Below are positions 1-7,777 of a DNA stretch of 64,000 nucleotides, in pieces. Within the stretch, counting starts at the first letter, position 1. Each line of letters starts with the position of its first letter. Location: contig NZ_CP107834.1 in NCBI RefSeq assembly GCF_036346595.1, positions 2,542,001 to 2,606,000 of the forward strand, written 5' to 3'. The DNA is from Streptomyces sp. NBC_00525. GTDB taxonomy: Bacteria > Actinomycetota > Actinomycetes > Streptomycetales > Streptomycetaceae. The position numbers and the translations under genes were made by a program. Below the pieces are notes generated by a model. It was not told the DNA's origin and searched no databases. It saw nothing but the letters and a program-made list of their open reading frames with translations.

Positions 1-86
1 AACAGGTCCGACGGCTTGACATCAATGGTGCCGTTCTGGGCTGGGCCCTGTGTGCCCTGCCCAGTCCCGGAGCCCGCACCCGTCAT
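1..86 (-). CDS. N-terminal part of a probable WXG100-locus protein (cut by window edge)
   Basis: A leftward reading frame opens with ATG at 86-84 and runs off the window edge. The ATG overlaps the TGA of the upstream WXG100-type gene (TGATG), so the two are probably translationally coupled. The visible peptide begins MTGAGSGTGQGTQG and goes on to a segment containing IDVKPSDL, which resembles the start of WXG100-like helical proteins. Too little is present to name a family. It is the third gene of a leftward operon with the two WXG100 genes. Confidence 0.5.
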   Translation of the reverse strand, partial: MTGAGSGTGQGTQGPAQNGTIDVKPSDL

Positions 87-388
87 CAGCCGGCGCCCCA
101 GCCCCGCAGTACTGCACGGTGTGCCGCCGCGTAGTTGATATGTCCCTTGGTGACGACCTCATGCAGCCACTTCTGCGACGCCCGCAGGTCTTGGGCCGAG
201 TGGCCCCACTTGTCGAGCTCATCGATGAAGACCTCGCGGGTCTCTCCTTCCCAGGTGAGAACTACCTTCTCTGCCCGGCTGTACAACAAATCCAGCTGCT
301 CGTTGAGCTTCTTGAGGATATCCTCGAGGTCGCCGGACAGCCTCTGCAACGTCGCGAAGCCAACCGTTATGTGCTCGTCGTCCGGCAT
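86..388 (-). CDS. WXG100 family (ESAT-6-like) protein
   Basis: A 100-residue, mostly helical protein with no signal peptide. The central turn reads TWEGETREVF, which is the W-x-G hairpin of the WXG100 family, flanked by two long amphipathic helices. Family members form helical-hairpin dimers and are exported by, or act as partners of, type VII (Esx) secretion systems. It starts at ATG 388-386, three bases after the stop of the other WXG100 gene, and its TGA overlaps the next ATG, so all three are one operon. No EccC, EccD or toxin gene is visible here, so the secretion partner and cargo are unknown. Confidence 0.75.
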   Translation of the reverse strand: MPDDEHITVGFATLQRLSGDLEDILKKLNEQLDLLYSRAEKVVLTWEGETREVFIDELDKWGHSAQDLRASQKWLHEVVTKGHINYAAAHRAVLRGWGAG

Positions 389-391
389 CGA

Positions 392-808
392 TTACCCCCG
401 TACCCCGAATGCGGTGATGATGCGACTCGGCGCGGCGTCGGCTACCGGATTCGGCGTCGAGAGCTCGGCCGCTTCGGCCTGTACATCGGTCTCCATCTGG
501 ATCTTCCGCAGCCGGTCCATGACATCGAGTTCCTGCTCCGAAAACCCGTCCCTGCTCAGTCGTACGGCCTGTTCAAGGCGCTGGATGACCATGCGGATGC
601 GTACGGCGTCCTCGGCGACGCCCCGGTGCAAGGCCCGGTATGCCTCGGCCGCAGGCCCGCGCCAGGCCGCCTCGATCCCGTCTACGACGGCATCCATGCG
701 CTTCACCTGAGCGTCCAGATGTGCCTGCATCGCTTCGAGGTCATCGGCGAGGGCAGTCAGCCTGTCGCTCTCGACCCGCAGTCCGGCCTGCCCGTTCTCA
801 CCGCTCAC
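392..808 (-). CDS. WXG100-like helical protein, 138 aa
   Basis: Starts at GTG 808-806 behind a GGGGGA ribosome-binding site. The N-terminal half is a helical hairpin with AAWRGPAAEAY at the turn, the WxG signature. A longer C-terminal helix and a disordered tail ending IITAFGVRG make it longer than classical WXG100 proteins of about 100 residues. It is the first gene of the leftward set and lies three bases from the second. The pairing of two dissimilar WXG proteins suggests a heterodimer, by analogy with EsxA/EsxB. That is inference, since no secretion apparatus is in view. Confidence 0.7.
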   Translation of the reverse strand: MSGENGQAGLRVESDRLTALADDLEAMQAHLDAQVKRMDAVVDGIEAAWRGPAAEAYRALHRGVAEDAVRIRMVIQRLEQAVRLSRDGFSEQELDVMDRLRKIQMETDVQAEAAELSTPNPVADAAPSRIITAFGVRG

Positions 809-1058
809 TACATCCCCCAGCCTATGGGGTCAACAGCCTTGGCTGAGACGCCACTTTCGCTCCATATTGCATCCTAGCGATACCGATCAAAGTGCCGCGG
901 CATCGCTTCATCAACGAACGACTACTCGGAAGGGCCGATGCGCACCCGGCCAGGTGGCCCAATCGAACACCCCCCGAAAGGCCGAAGATCGTTTCCCGCT
1001 GATGGACGGCCCGTCGATATGGAGTCGAGTCGGCGACCACGCAAGGCAGAGTGGGACG
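809..1058. other. Intergenic stretch between divergent genes
   Basis: About 250 bases separate the leftward WXG100 operon from the rightward small gene. It must carry divergent promoters, but no convincing -10/-35 pair or operator could be picked out by eye. Reading frames cross it on both strands, but they lack protein-like composition. Confidence 0.3.
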
Positions 1059-1352
1059 GTGAGTGAACTGTGGGCACATACCCTGACGTGGGCAGATGTG
1101 GCTCTGGCTCGGCATCCGTTCCAGATGGACGACGATGTGGCGGAGGAACTGGCGAGCCTTGTCGCGCGCCTGCTGCCCAGCGCTGACCTCGTTCGCAAGG
1201 ATCGCTGGCACTCGCTGGATCCCGTCACCGAGTTCCTGGCGGGCGTACGGCCGATGGGCCTGCGGAACTGGTCGGTCAGTGAGGGAGGCGTCGGCGGATG
1301 GGTCCACGACGCAGAAGGCCTGCCGATCTGGCAGTGCTGCTCGGAATCCTGA
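1059..1352 (+). CDS. Small hypothetical protein, about 97 aa
   Basis: The frame from GTG 1059 encodes SELWAHTLTWADVALARH followed by a regular helical stretch, and ends IWQCCSES before TGA. Composition is protein-like from this point but not upstream, so GTG 1059 is preferred over the in-frame ATG at 1002. The ribosome-binding site (GGGA, close spacing) is weak, so the start is uncertain. No family is recognised. It lies 40 bases upstream of the DUF5958 gene in the same orientation. Size and setting beside WXG100 genes would fit an immunity-type protein, but nothing in the sequence proves that. Confidence 0.5.
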   Translation: MSELWAHTLTWADVALARHPFQMDDDVAEELASLVARLLPSADLVRKDRWHSLDPVTEFLAGVRPMGLRNWSVSEGGVGGWVHDAEGLPIWQCCSES

Positions 1353-1392
1353 TCACCGCTGCGGAACGGCGTCCGTCCCACGGGAGGCAGTC

Positions 1393-1792
1393 ATGAACGG
1401 ACTCGACGTCCTGCTCAACAAGCTGGCACAGGGGCTGCGCCCGATGCCAGAGGGCATCGAATGGTTCGACAGCCTCGGCCAGAAAGAGCAGTCCGAGGCG
1501 CTGCTGTTCCTGCGTCACCACTGCGTCCAGGCGCGCGCAGTCACCGAGGACGCGCCAGGGAGCATCCGCCGTTCCGGGCTGCGCTCGACGCAATACGCCC
1601 GCCGTGCTGATCTCACGAGGCCGGGTCGACGAACAACTGGGAAAGATCGCCGGTCTCACGCCTCTCGACGAACGCCGCAAAGCGTTCAGGCTGCTGATCG
1701 CAGTGCTCTCGATCGCCGACGCGCGGCGCCGCGAGCGCTTCTGCTTCGGCGGCTGCAGTCACTGGTGGCACAGACTGCCGTCCGTCGCCTGA
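1393..1792 (+). pseudogene. DUF5958 family gene broken by a frameshift
   Basis: ATG 1393 follows a GGGAGG ribosome-binding site. The first part reads MNGLDVLLNKLAQGLRPMPE and continues through FLRHHCVQARAV, typical of the Streptomyces DUF5958 family of unknown function. The match stops near SGLRS. It resumes one frame later as TPAVLISRGRVDEQLGKIAG and runs to a normal family C-terminus rich in Cys/His/Trp (FCFGGCSHWWHRL) at 1792. Joining the two needs removal of one base within 1591-1594 (caat). This is either a real frameshift or a one-base sequencing error. If intact, the protein would be about 132 residues. Confidence 0.75.
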
Positions 1793-1850
1793 CAGCCCAG
1801 CGCCGCACTCTGAAGGCCACTTCCCGGGCGGACGTCTTCTGGGTAGGGGA

Positions 1851-2697
1851 TCAGTCCCACCAGAAGTCCCAGTGGTGGGCACCGGTGATCCGCTCGGCGT
1901 ATGCGGCCAGTGTGTACGGCCTGCTGCCCTGCCAGAGGTTGTCTGGGCAGAAGGCGAAGTGCTCGGCCGCAACCAGAAGAGCCTCGTGCTCGTCCATTGG
2001 AGGCGAGGCGATGCTGAGGTGCGGCGTGGAGAAGCCGACCGCGACGACACGAGCACGGAACCGGTGCTCCCAATCTCGGACGACCGTAGAGGACTTCGCG
2101 GTGTCGTTGTCGTAGTTGCAGGGCCCCGACCAGCCCGCGACAGTCAGCGCCTCGGCACCTGACTCCGCGATGACCAGCCCGAGACGTGTCTGGGGGTGGT
2201 CAGCAAGAAACGTCCGCGCGTACTCGGCGGCCAAGGGGGTCGGGACGCGTTACCGTCTCCCGCCGGGACGCGAGGCCGGGCCATGTCTGCCCGAAGCGGG
2301 CCGTAACGGCAAGGCGCCTGCCGGTATCGAGCATGTCGTCTTCGTCGACGGCCGTATAGGTCGTCCACCACTGTTCGAGGAGGCGGACGGGGCCGTGGTC
2401 TGTCGGCGAGAACATCTGCTCAGGGAACACCTCCCCGGATCCCCATGGGCGGAATTCGCTGTCGCTCGGGTCCAGCGAGTCAAGCAACAATGGCCCCAGG
2501 CCGGAGCGTGTGTGCTGGGAGTGCATCCGCATCCACAGCTCGGCCGTCGTCGGCCCGTCGCTGAGCCCCAGGGGCTGTACATCTCCGTCGCCCTCATCGG
2601 ACGTGACCATCCGACCGGGCGAAAGCCTGCCTTCCAGGCCCACTCTGGTTCCAGGGTGCATGGGGCGGAAGCCGACGCTTTGACCAGGAAGTATCAC
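1851..2697 (-). pseudogene. DUF4253 domain gene broken by a homopolymer frameshift
   Basis: The leftward gene starts at GTG 2697-2695, overlapping the stop of the upstream gene (GTGA). The first frame carries the N-terminal part, including LLLDSLDPSD and WTTYTAVDEDDML. The second carries the diagnostic DUF4253 C-terminus, with EALTVAGWSGP, ALLVAAEHFAFCPDN and a final HHWDFWWD. The frames meet at a run of five G at 2235-2239 (+ strand). With four G the join reads DPLAAEY and the family sequence is continuous. About 281 residues would result. Function is unknown. A homopolymer error or true slippage are both possible. Confidence 0.75.
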
Positions 2698-3098
2698 TGG
2701 GAGGGTCCCACCACTCGATCGCGGAACCGCTGGAACGCGTGCCAGCCCGACGTCTTCCCCGGAGTGATCAGGTCCCCTTCGGAGCAGTCGAGCGCCTTGC
2801 ACCGCAGAGCCTCGGCAAGACGGAGGACGGGCGTCAGCACGTCATCGCCGAAGCCCCGGATGTGGAGCATTACGGAGTCCACAGGGTCTTCTGAGCCGAT
2901 GTTGAGCTCGATGGACCACGTGGGGCCGGAGAGTTCACCCCACGCGGGGTCCGTGAGATCAACACCGGGAACGGCCTGGGTGACAGCCGCGAGTACGTCG
3001 TGTCGTGGGCCGAGCAGGTCCGGGGTGTAGTCGGCAGGAATCTCCTGCACCGAGGTGACGTCGTCTGGCAGACGAAGGAGGATCACGTCCCAGCTCAT
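2694..3098 (-). CDS. Conserved Streptomyces hypothetical protein, 134 aa
   Basis: ATG 3098-3096 is preceded by GGAAGG at good spacing. The protein starts MSWDVILLRLPDDVTSVQEI and has a mixed alpha/beta pattern with WSIELNIG and SVMLHIRGFGDD, ending in a helix with SGWHAFQRFRDRV. From memory this is a frequent Streptomyces protein of unknown function, often beside toxin-immunity or SMI1/DUF-type genes. It shows no signal peptide or membrane segment and is translationally coupled to the DUF4253 gene downstream. The longer frame up to 3197 is not used because its N-terminal part is not protein-like. Confidence 0.7.
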   Translation of the reverse strand: MSWDVILLRLPDDVTSVQEIPADYTPDLLGPRHDVLAAVTQAVPGVDLTDPAWGELSGPTWSIELNIGSEDPVDSVMLHIRGFGDDVLTPVLRLAEALRCKALDCSEGDLITPGKTSGWHAFQRFRDRVVGPSQ

Positions 3099-3241
3099 GG
3101 CGGCCTTCCGAGTTCGAGTAACGGTTGCGGTGGGTCGGAGCAGGCTGAGCTGGTCTCCGGGCGGCTTGGGCAGGAGCACGTTCTGTAGGCGGAGCACGTT
3201 CGCCCGCCAGGGTCAGCCGTCCGAATGCGCCCATAGGTCCA

Positions 3242-3544
3242 TCAACTCAGGTTGACTGGGGGCATCCTGACAGAGGCCACTGACAGCACCTGCGCAGTCC
3301 AAGGGATGCCGATGAGGGCATCCGCTGGGCTGGAGACCTGCCATGCATCCGAAAGCTCCTCGAACACGGTGCGGCGGAGGGCGGGTGCCACTGGGAAGAA
3401 GGGTGCGTTGCCGCTGCCAGGAGGTCCACTGACGGCAGTGCGCGTCCACGATCCCTTCCGGTTCGTTCCGTCGAGCTTTTGGTACGGCAAGCCGTCGATG
3501 GACCCAGAGCTGGAGGGGTGGTGGCAGGTCTTCTCGCTGGCCGT
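3242..3544 (-). pseudogene. Possible gene fragment, leftward
   Basis: The frame between an in-frame TAG at 3545-3547 and TGA at 3242-3244 contains protein-like sequence, including FPVAPALRRTVFEELSDAW and ADALIGIPWTAQVLSVA. There is no ATG or GTG, only a TTG at 3490. It looks like the C-terminal remnant of a longer gene whose upstream part is lost. No family is recognised. A rightward frame (3252-3767) overlaps it and cannot be fully excluded as the real gene. Confidence 0.3.
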
Positions 3545-3784
3545 CTACAGCGGGTACGAGCGCATAGCTCTCGAAGATGTCTTCACACGGAACGGCCTGG
3601 TCCATGAGCAAGCCGGCGCCGACGTCGTCCCTCCGAGCCCTCTGCCCAAGGATTCCGCGCGGCCTCCGGCGGGTCCGCCATCGGTGAGGTCGGTGAGCGC
3701 TGCTCTCGGGGACGTGTTCGCACTGCTCTGCTTCGCAGGCGGACGCATCAGGCTCGCACCACGCTGAACGTCTAGTCCCGCCAC

Positions 3785-4651
3785 CTACCCCTTAATCAAC
3801 GGGCCCGAAGAGACACCTTCGAGTTTCCAAGTTCCGTGGACGATGCAGCGATCCTTTGGAATCTTATTGATGGTGACCTTTGAGTCGCTGCGGTCGAGGA
3901 GAAGTTGTAGCGCCGCCCCTTGTTCGTCATGCACATCGATGCGAGGCGAGTCGGACGAGAAGTGCTGAACCTTGAGGTGCTCTATGGCAGCGAACAGACC
4001 CATCGGAACTTCAACCAGCTCATAGATGAGGGTATCGGGCTCACTTTTGAGCCGGTATGCACGCAGTACGATCCAGCGCTGCACCGCCGCCAAAAACGCT
4101 TCGAGCAGAGTCATCGTACCGTCATACCGCATTCGGGCTGACCGGCAGTCCTGAATCCACGCCCCCTCACTCAGTTTTGAGATATGCAGCTCATGAAGCT
4201 TAATATCCTTCGCACTGGTGCTCTTGGCCGAGATTTGCTCGCCGTCTACCCGCAGATCCCAAAAGCGAGTCGTCTTGCTCGGCGCCATTTCGACAGCCAT
4301 ACCTTGAGCAGCACAGGAGGCTGCAAGTGCGTTCTCAAACGCCAACCGGTCAAGCGGCGTGGCATGGGTTCCGTGATGAGCCTGCAAGCGGGCTCGAAAT
4401 TCTGCAGAGAAAGAATTGGACACGAGGGCGCTTTGCGGATTGATCAGTTCGACCATGGGACGCAGCATGGAATCGACAATATTCCGAATCTGCCTGAGTT
4501 GCGCTTCGTCGCACTTTGCCACCAGCGCGTAGGCATCTCTGGCATCAGCCGACCCTTGGATTTGCGCTGCCACCTTTTGAACGATATGCGCTTGATGATC
4601 TTCGAGTTGCGCTATGCTTTCGATCAATTGGGTGCGGGCAGCACTATTCAT
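3785..4651 (-). CDS. Predicted type II restriction endonuclease
   Basis: A 288-residue soluble protein starting at ATG 4651-4649, 54 bases downstream of a C5 methyltransferase gene in the same direction. It is predicted to cut the site protected by that methyltransferase. The N-terminal third is helical. The middle contains WDLRVDGEQISAKSTS (about residues 131-146), where an acidic residue followed by a strand ending in S-A-K at 143 looks like a variant PD-(D/E)xK core. Further conserved-looking blocks are WIQDCRSARMRYD and LIYELVEVP. Assignment rests mainly on the operon with the methyltransferase. Codon use is less GC-rich than in neighbours, consistent with transfer. Recognition site not predictable. 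Confidence 0.7.
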   Translation of the reverse strand: MNSAARTQLIESIAQLEDHQAHIVQKVAAQIQGSADARDAYALVAKCDEAQLRQIRNIVDSMLRPMVELINPQSALVSNSFSAEFRARLQAHHGTHATPLDRLAFENALAASCAAQGMAVEMAPSKTTRFWDLRVDGEQISAKSTSAKDIKLHELHISKLSEGAWIQDCRSARMRYDGTMTLLEAFLAAVQRWIVLRAYRLKSEPDTLIYELVEVPMGLFAAIEHLKVQHFSSDSPRIDVHDEQGAALQLLLDRSDSKVTINKIPKDRCIVHGTWKLEGVSSGPLIKG

Positions 4652-4705
4652 CGCAGTCCTCTTAACGGGATCGATAAAAGCGAAACTTGTGAGTCATTCA
4701 GCAGG

Positions 4706-6004
4706 CTAGACGGCTACGAACTCTCGCGCCTGAGCAGCTTCGCCCGTGTCATTGCCGGAGAGGGAGTCATCAGCCTCTCGAATGTCCTCGGGGCGAAGAT
4801 GCGTGCCCGGCAGGATCATGTCGTCGACGCCAGGCCGCTGTCCTGTGAGGATCCAGTGGCATACCGAAGCAAGTTGGTAACTAATGAGAGGAGGTACCGC
4901 ATCACCAATATGCCTGTACTTATTACTAAGGCTCGCACCTTCGAACTTATAGGTTCGCGGAAAGCCGTTGAGGATTCCAAGCTCTCGAACCGAGCATAGG
5001 CGATCCTCTGCAGGGTGAGAGTAGCGGCCGTTCCCCACATGCGCGCATTCTCGCTTAATGGTGGGCGCCGGCCGGTCCCACGCCATACGCCCGTAGACGT
5101 CGGGAAAACTGCCGAAGTCCTTCTTGGCCACGGACTTAAGCATGGCAGGAGTCAGGTATTCAGTCCCGTCCGGAACACGCAAAAGGTCCCGCCAAGATCC
5201 TCCGTCATGAGGGATCTTTTGTAGGCGTCCCAGCGTTGCTGCAGAATGAAAGCTCGGAGACGCGTGTGCATCATCGTCCGGGTGCGCATCGCCCGCATTA
5301 ATCGATGGCAGGCCGTTGAGGGCGCGTCGCACACTCGTGGCCTCCTGAGTCAGCGTGCGACCGGCCCATGCATCCTCGAGGGTGCGTAGATCGAGACCCG
5401 GAGCAACTGCAATGACAAGGCTTCGCTCACGAACCTGCGGGAGGCCGAACCTGTTCAGAAAATGGTTCTGAGCGTGAACGGTATATCCGCGAGCCTCAAG
5501 GTCCTTTCTCAGGATCTCAAAGTGATGAGCCCAACGCCCTTGAAGGAGTTCCCTGGCGTTCTCCATCACAACGATTCGCGGCTGAAAGGCGTCAACGTAG
5601 ACAATAGTGCGTCCGACCAGACTGTTCCGCTTGTCGTCTTCCAGATGATTCTTCGCGTTCGTGCGCGAGAATCCTGTGCATGGAGGACAGGCGGACAGGA
5701 TATCGATCGGCGATGTCACACCCATGGATCGCATCAACGATTGAGGGTCCGCTGTCCCCAAATCGGTTTCGACTGGAGTGATCCCAATGTTGGCTTCATA
5801 GGTGGTATTACACGCCAGCGAGCCCTTTGGGCTACTTGGCTTTCCCAGCTGGGCGTCAGCCGCTCCGATCACCTCGAAGTGCGGATGAGCGTGAAATCCG
5901 AAGCTCATACCTCCGCCCCCGGAGAAGAGGTCCACGACCTGGAAGGTCGTTTTAGGGATAGCTGGTACGACACCGTCCTCAATGATGTTGATTCGACTAC
6001 CCAC
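4706..6004 (-). CDS. DNA (cytosine-5)-methyltransferase of a type II RM system
   Basis: A 432-residue enzyme that transfers a methyl group from SAM to C5 of cytosine. Motif I DLFSGGGG is at residues 25-32, motif IV CPPCTGFS with catalytic Cys109 at 106-113, motif VI ENAREL from 148, motif VIII QVRER at 190-194, and motif X IGDAVPPLIS near the C-terminus. The target-recognition region lies between about 220 and 360. It starts at GTG 6004-6002 behind a perfect AGGAGG. It is transcribed first, followed by the endonuclease, the safe order for establishing an RM system. GC is visibly lower than in the surrounding genome, suggesting acquisition with the adjacent integrase remnant. Confidence 0.93.
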   Translation of the reverse strand: MGSRINIIEDGVVPAIPKTTFQVVDLFSGGGGMSFGFHAHPHFEVIGAADAQLGKPSSPKGSLACNTTYEANIGITPVETDLGTADPQSLMRSMGVTSPIDILSACPPCTGFSRTNAKNHLEDDKRNSLVGRTIVYVDAFQPRIVVMENARELLQGRWAHHFEILRKDLEARGYTVHAQNHFLNRFGLPQVRERSLVIAVAPGLDLRTLEDAWAGRTLTQEATSVRRALNGLPSINAGDAHPDDDAHASPSFHSAATLGRLQKIPHDGGSWRDLLRVPDGTEYLTPAMLKSVAKKDFGSFPDVYGRMAWDRPAPTIKRECAHVGNGRYSHPAEDRLCSVRELGILNGFPRTYKFEGASLSNKYRHIGDAVPPLISYQLASVCHWILTGQRPGVDDMILPGTHLRPEDIREADDSLSGNDTGEAAQAREFVAV

Positions 6005-6019
6005 AGTAAGCCTCCTGAT

Positions 6020-6610
6020 GATCAGGGTGAAAACCCTAGCATCACCGGCATCGTGACTACTCTGGGGTCATTCAACTGGTGCGTTGAGTGGCCGCGGGTT
6101 TAGACGGCCGCTCTCCTCAGCCACCACTCTCCCCCCAGCTCCCATCCCGTCTGCCGTCGACCCACACCACCGTGGAGCAGGCGTGGTTCCTGGGCCAACG
6201 GCAGACGGGATGGGAGCCCCCGCACCAGCCACTCACGGCCGGCACTCGCGCACCGGGCCCCCGCCATCTCGGAGCCTGAGCGCCCTGCCGGAGGCTTGTT
6301 CTGAACGTGGCTGTTCTGCACGGTGATCGACCCATGGCCCTCGGCCCTATCCACGTGTGGGCGCGCGTCGGCGTCGGAGGCGCCGAGCGGGCCGAAGGCA
6401 GGAGCGCGGGCGCGGCCAGAGCCGGGAAGCGCGCCGGGCGGAGCGGAGCGCAGCCGGGTGCTTTGATGAGGTAGAGAAACCTGTAACTCTCCGGCCTGTC
6501 GGTGGGAACCTCGTCCGATACCGAAGCAAGTCGCTCTCAGCAAAGTAGATCGAATTAGGGTCGGCCGAGTGCCGCACATTACGCTTGCTCACGCACGACC
6601 AGAGTTCGTC
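6020..6610. other. Gene-free stretch between RM system and integrase remnant
   Basis: Roughly 600 bases without a convincing gene on either strand. The frames that cross it are low-complexity and Arg-rich. It contains a long perfect inverted repeat (6138-6217), listed separately. A shift from GC-rich to lower-GC sequence occurs near 6470-6600, just before the excisionase-like frame. Confidence 0.4.
6138..6217. repeat. 20-bp perfect inverted repeat with 40-base spacer
   Basis: The left arm at 6138-6157 (gctcccatcccgtctgccgt) is the exact reverse complement of 6198-6217. Inside the spacer, ccca at 6161-6164 can also pair with tggg at 6191-6194. There is no T-run after either arm, so a classical intrinsic terminator is unlikely. 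Element ends, a protein-binding cruciform, or an RNA hairpin downstream of the divergent RM genes are all possible. Confidence 0.6.
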
Positions 6611-6612
6611 AT

Positions 6613-6830
6613 GACTCGCCTCAAGGCAGACCAGCACCGGCAACCGACTTCCAGTGGTACGCCACCGCCGAGGTGGCCGAGATGCTGGGCTTCGGCCGCT
6701 CCAAGACCAAGATGCTTGTCACCACCGGAGAGATCCGCTCGGTGAAGATTGGCCGCGCCCGCCGCATCCTCCCGGTCTGGGTCGACGACTACGTCCGCCG
6801 TGTCACCGCCGATGCCGAGGGGTGGGCGGC
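6613..6830 (+). pseudogene. Excisionase/HTH gene remnant (Xis-like)
   Basis: The frame reads WYATAEVAEMLGFGRSKTKM and continues to SVKIGRARRILPVWVDDYV, the MerR-like winged helix typical of Streptomyces Xis proteins, which help the integrase excise an element. The frame is open from 6559 but has no ATG, and its only start-like codons lie inside the HTH domain (GTG 6667, ATG 6682). At the 3' end, the usual stop before the integrase is missing and the frame runs on into the integrase region. It therefore looks like a decayed gene. Confidence 0.6.
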
Positions 6831-7534
6831 AAGCGCGGCAACGGGGAAGGGTCCATCCACCCGTACAAGAACGGCTGCGCAGCGTACGTCTGGGTCACCA
6901 AGCCGGACGGGAAGCGGGCCCGGAAGTACACCTACGGCAAGACCCGTGAGGAGGTCCACGACAAGTGGATCAGGCTCCACGGCGAAGCGAAGAAGGGCCC
7001 GGTTGCTACCTCGCCCCCGACACTCGGCGCCTACCTTGCACGGTGGTTGAAGGAGGTCGTACAGCCGGATCTGAAGCCGAAGACCGCCGAGACGTATGCC
7101 ATGCATGTGCACGGCGAGACGAAGACCGAGGCATCGTCGGCCACGCTGCCGCTGCCGCAGATCTGCGTGACGGCGCTTCAGCTCCACAGGAAGGGGCAGG
7201 AGGCAGCCATGCAGGCGGCTGGAGAACTGTGGTCGGACTCGGATTTCGTCTTCACCACGCGGTACGGCACTCCGATTGAGCCGAGGAACTTCAACCGGTC
7301 GTTCACCGATCGCTCCGCGAAGCCGGCGTCCGCAGAATTCGTCTGCATGACACCCGGCACACCTGCGGTTCGCTCCTTGCTGCCCTGGACGTGCACCCGA
7401 GGATCGCCATGCAGATCCTTCGGCACAGCAAGATCGCAGTCACGATGGAGGTGTACACCCACGTTCCGTCCGAGGCGACGCGAAAGGCGCTGCGGAAGCT
7501 GGGCAAGCACTTGGGTCAGCAAGAGCCCGCGTAG
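6822..7534 (+). pseudogene. Tyrosine recombinase (integrase) with internal deletion and frameshift
   Basis: The frame opens at GTG 6822 with GGKRGNGEGSIHPYKNG, the AP2-like N-terminal arm of Streptomyces tRNA-targeting integrases. It then gives the start of the core-binding domain (LKPKTAETYAMHV). It jumps directly to HGETKTEASSATLPLPQICV, which belongs late in the catalytic domain, so several hundred bases are missing, including the first catalytic Arg. Near 7310-7316 one base is also lost (gatcgctccgcgaag). The C-terminus continues in another frame with HDTRHTCGSLLAALDV, ILRHSKIAVTMEVYTHV and a stop at 7532-7534. The catalytic Tyr remains but the enzyme is dead. Confidence 0.85.
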
Positions 7535-7563
7535 TTGCTGTACTCCACTGCTGTACGACAGCT

Positions 7564-7599
7564 CAAAGCCCCTACCGGATGAACCCGGTAGGGGCTTTG
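7564..7599. terminator. Bidirectional hairpin between integrase remnant and tRNA-Ala
   Basis: A perfect 15-bp stem (caaagcccctaccgg with its complement) surrounds a six-base loop atgaac. AAAG and CTTT at the stem base can serve as a T-tract in either direction. It lies just beyond the 3' end of the tRNA gene and of the integrase, so it can end both transcripts. Confidence 0.8.
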
Positions 7600-7606
7600 A
7601 CGTGCG

Positions 7607-7680
7607 TGGACCTGTGGGGATTTGAACCCCAGACCCCCTCGATGCGAACGAGGTGCGCTACCAGACTGCGCCACAGGCCC
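7607..7680 (-). tRNA. tRNA-Ala (anticodon CGC)
   Basis: On the minus strand, 74 bases fold into a full cloverleaf. The acceptor stem GGGCCTG/CAGGTCC has one G-U pair, the D-stem is GCGC/GCGC, the anticodon stem CCTCG/CGAGG has loop TTCGCAT (anticodon CGC, codon GCG), the variable loop is GGGTC, and the T-arm is TGGGG-TTCAAAT-CCCCA. The discriminator base is A and CCA is not encoded. An integrase remnant lies immediately beyond its 3' end, so this gene was probably the attachment site of an integrative element. Confidence 0.95.
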
Positions 7681-7777
7681 TTGCGACGTGTGAAACTCTA
7701 GCACCCTCCACGGGGTGCTCGGAAATCCGTTCCGCGCTGGTCAGCCGTGGCGGGTGCCGCGGCTGTCCGGCGCGGGG

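Larger units (their letters stand above)
3785..7606. mobile_element. Probable degraded tRNA-integrated element carrying a restriction-modification system
   Basis: From the end of the restriction gene to the tRNA-Ala gene, the DNA has the composition of imported sequence (lower GC in the RM genes). It ends with an excisionase/integrase pair placed exactly where Streptomyces integrative elements sit, next to the 3' end of a tRNA. No second copy of the tRNA 3' end was found to the left, so the far boundary is outside the window or lost. The boundaries given are only those supported by gene content. Confidence 0.45.

Noticed and set aside
50..877. Long rightward frame of 275 codons
   Set aside because: It is antisense to the two WXG100 genes, whose hairpin motifs and coupled spacing are clear. 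The rightward product has no recognisable features.
3252..3767. Rightward frame of 171 codons with LEGWWQVFSLAVYSGYE
   Set aside because: No ribosome-binding site, no recognised family, and the opposite strand carries an equally protein-like fragment. Neither is certain, and only the leftward fragment is listed at low confidence.
7607..7680. Direct repeat of the tRNA-Ala 3' end as the second attachment site
   Set aside because: No matching copy was found by eye between 1 and 7500. The far end of the element is outside the window or erased.
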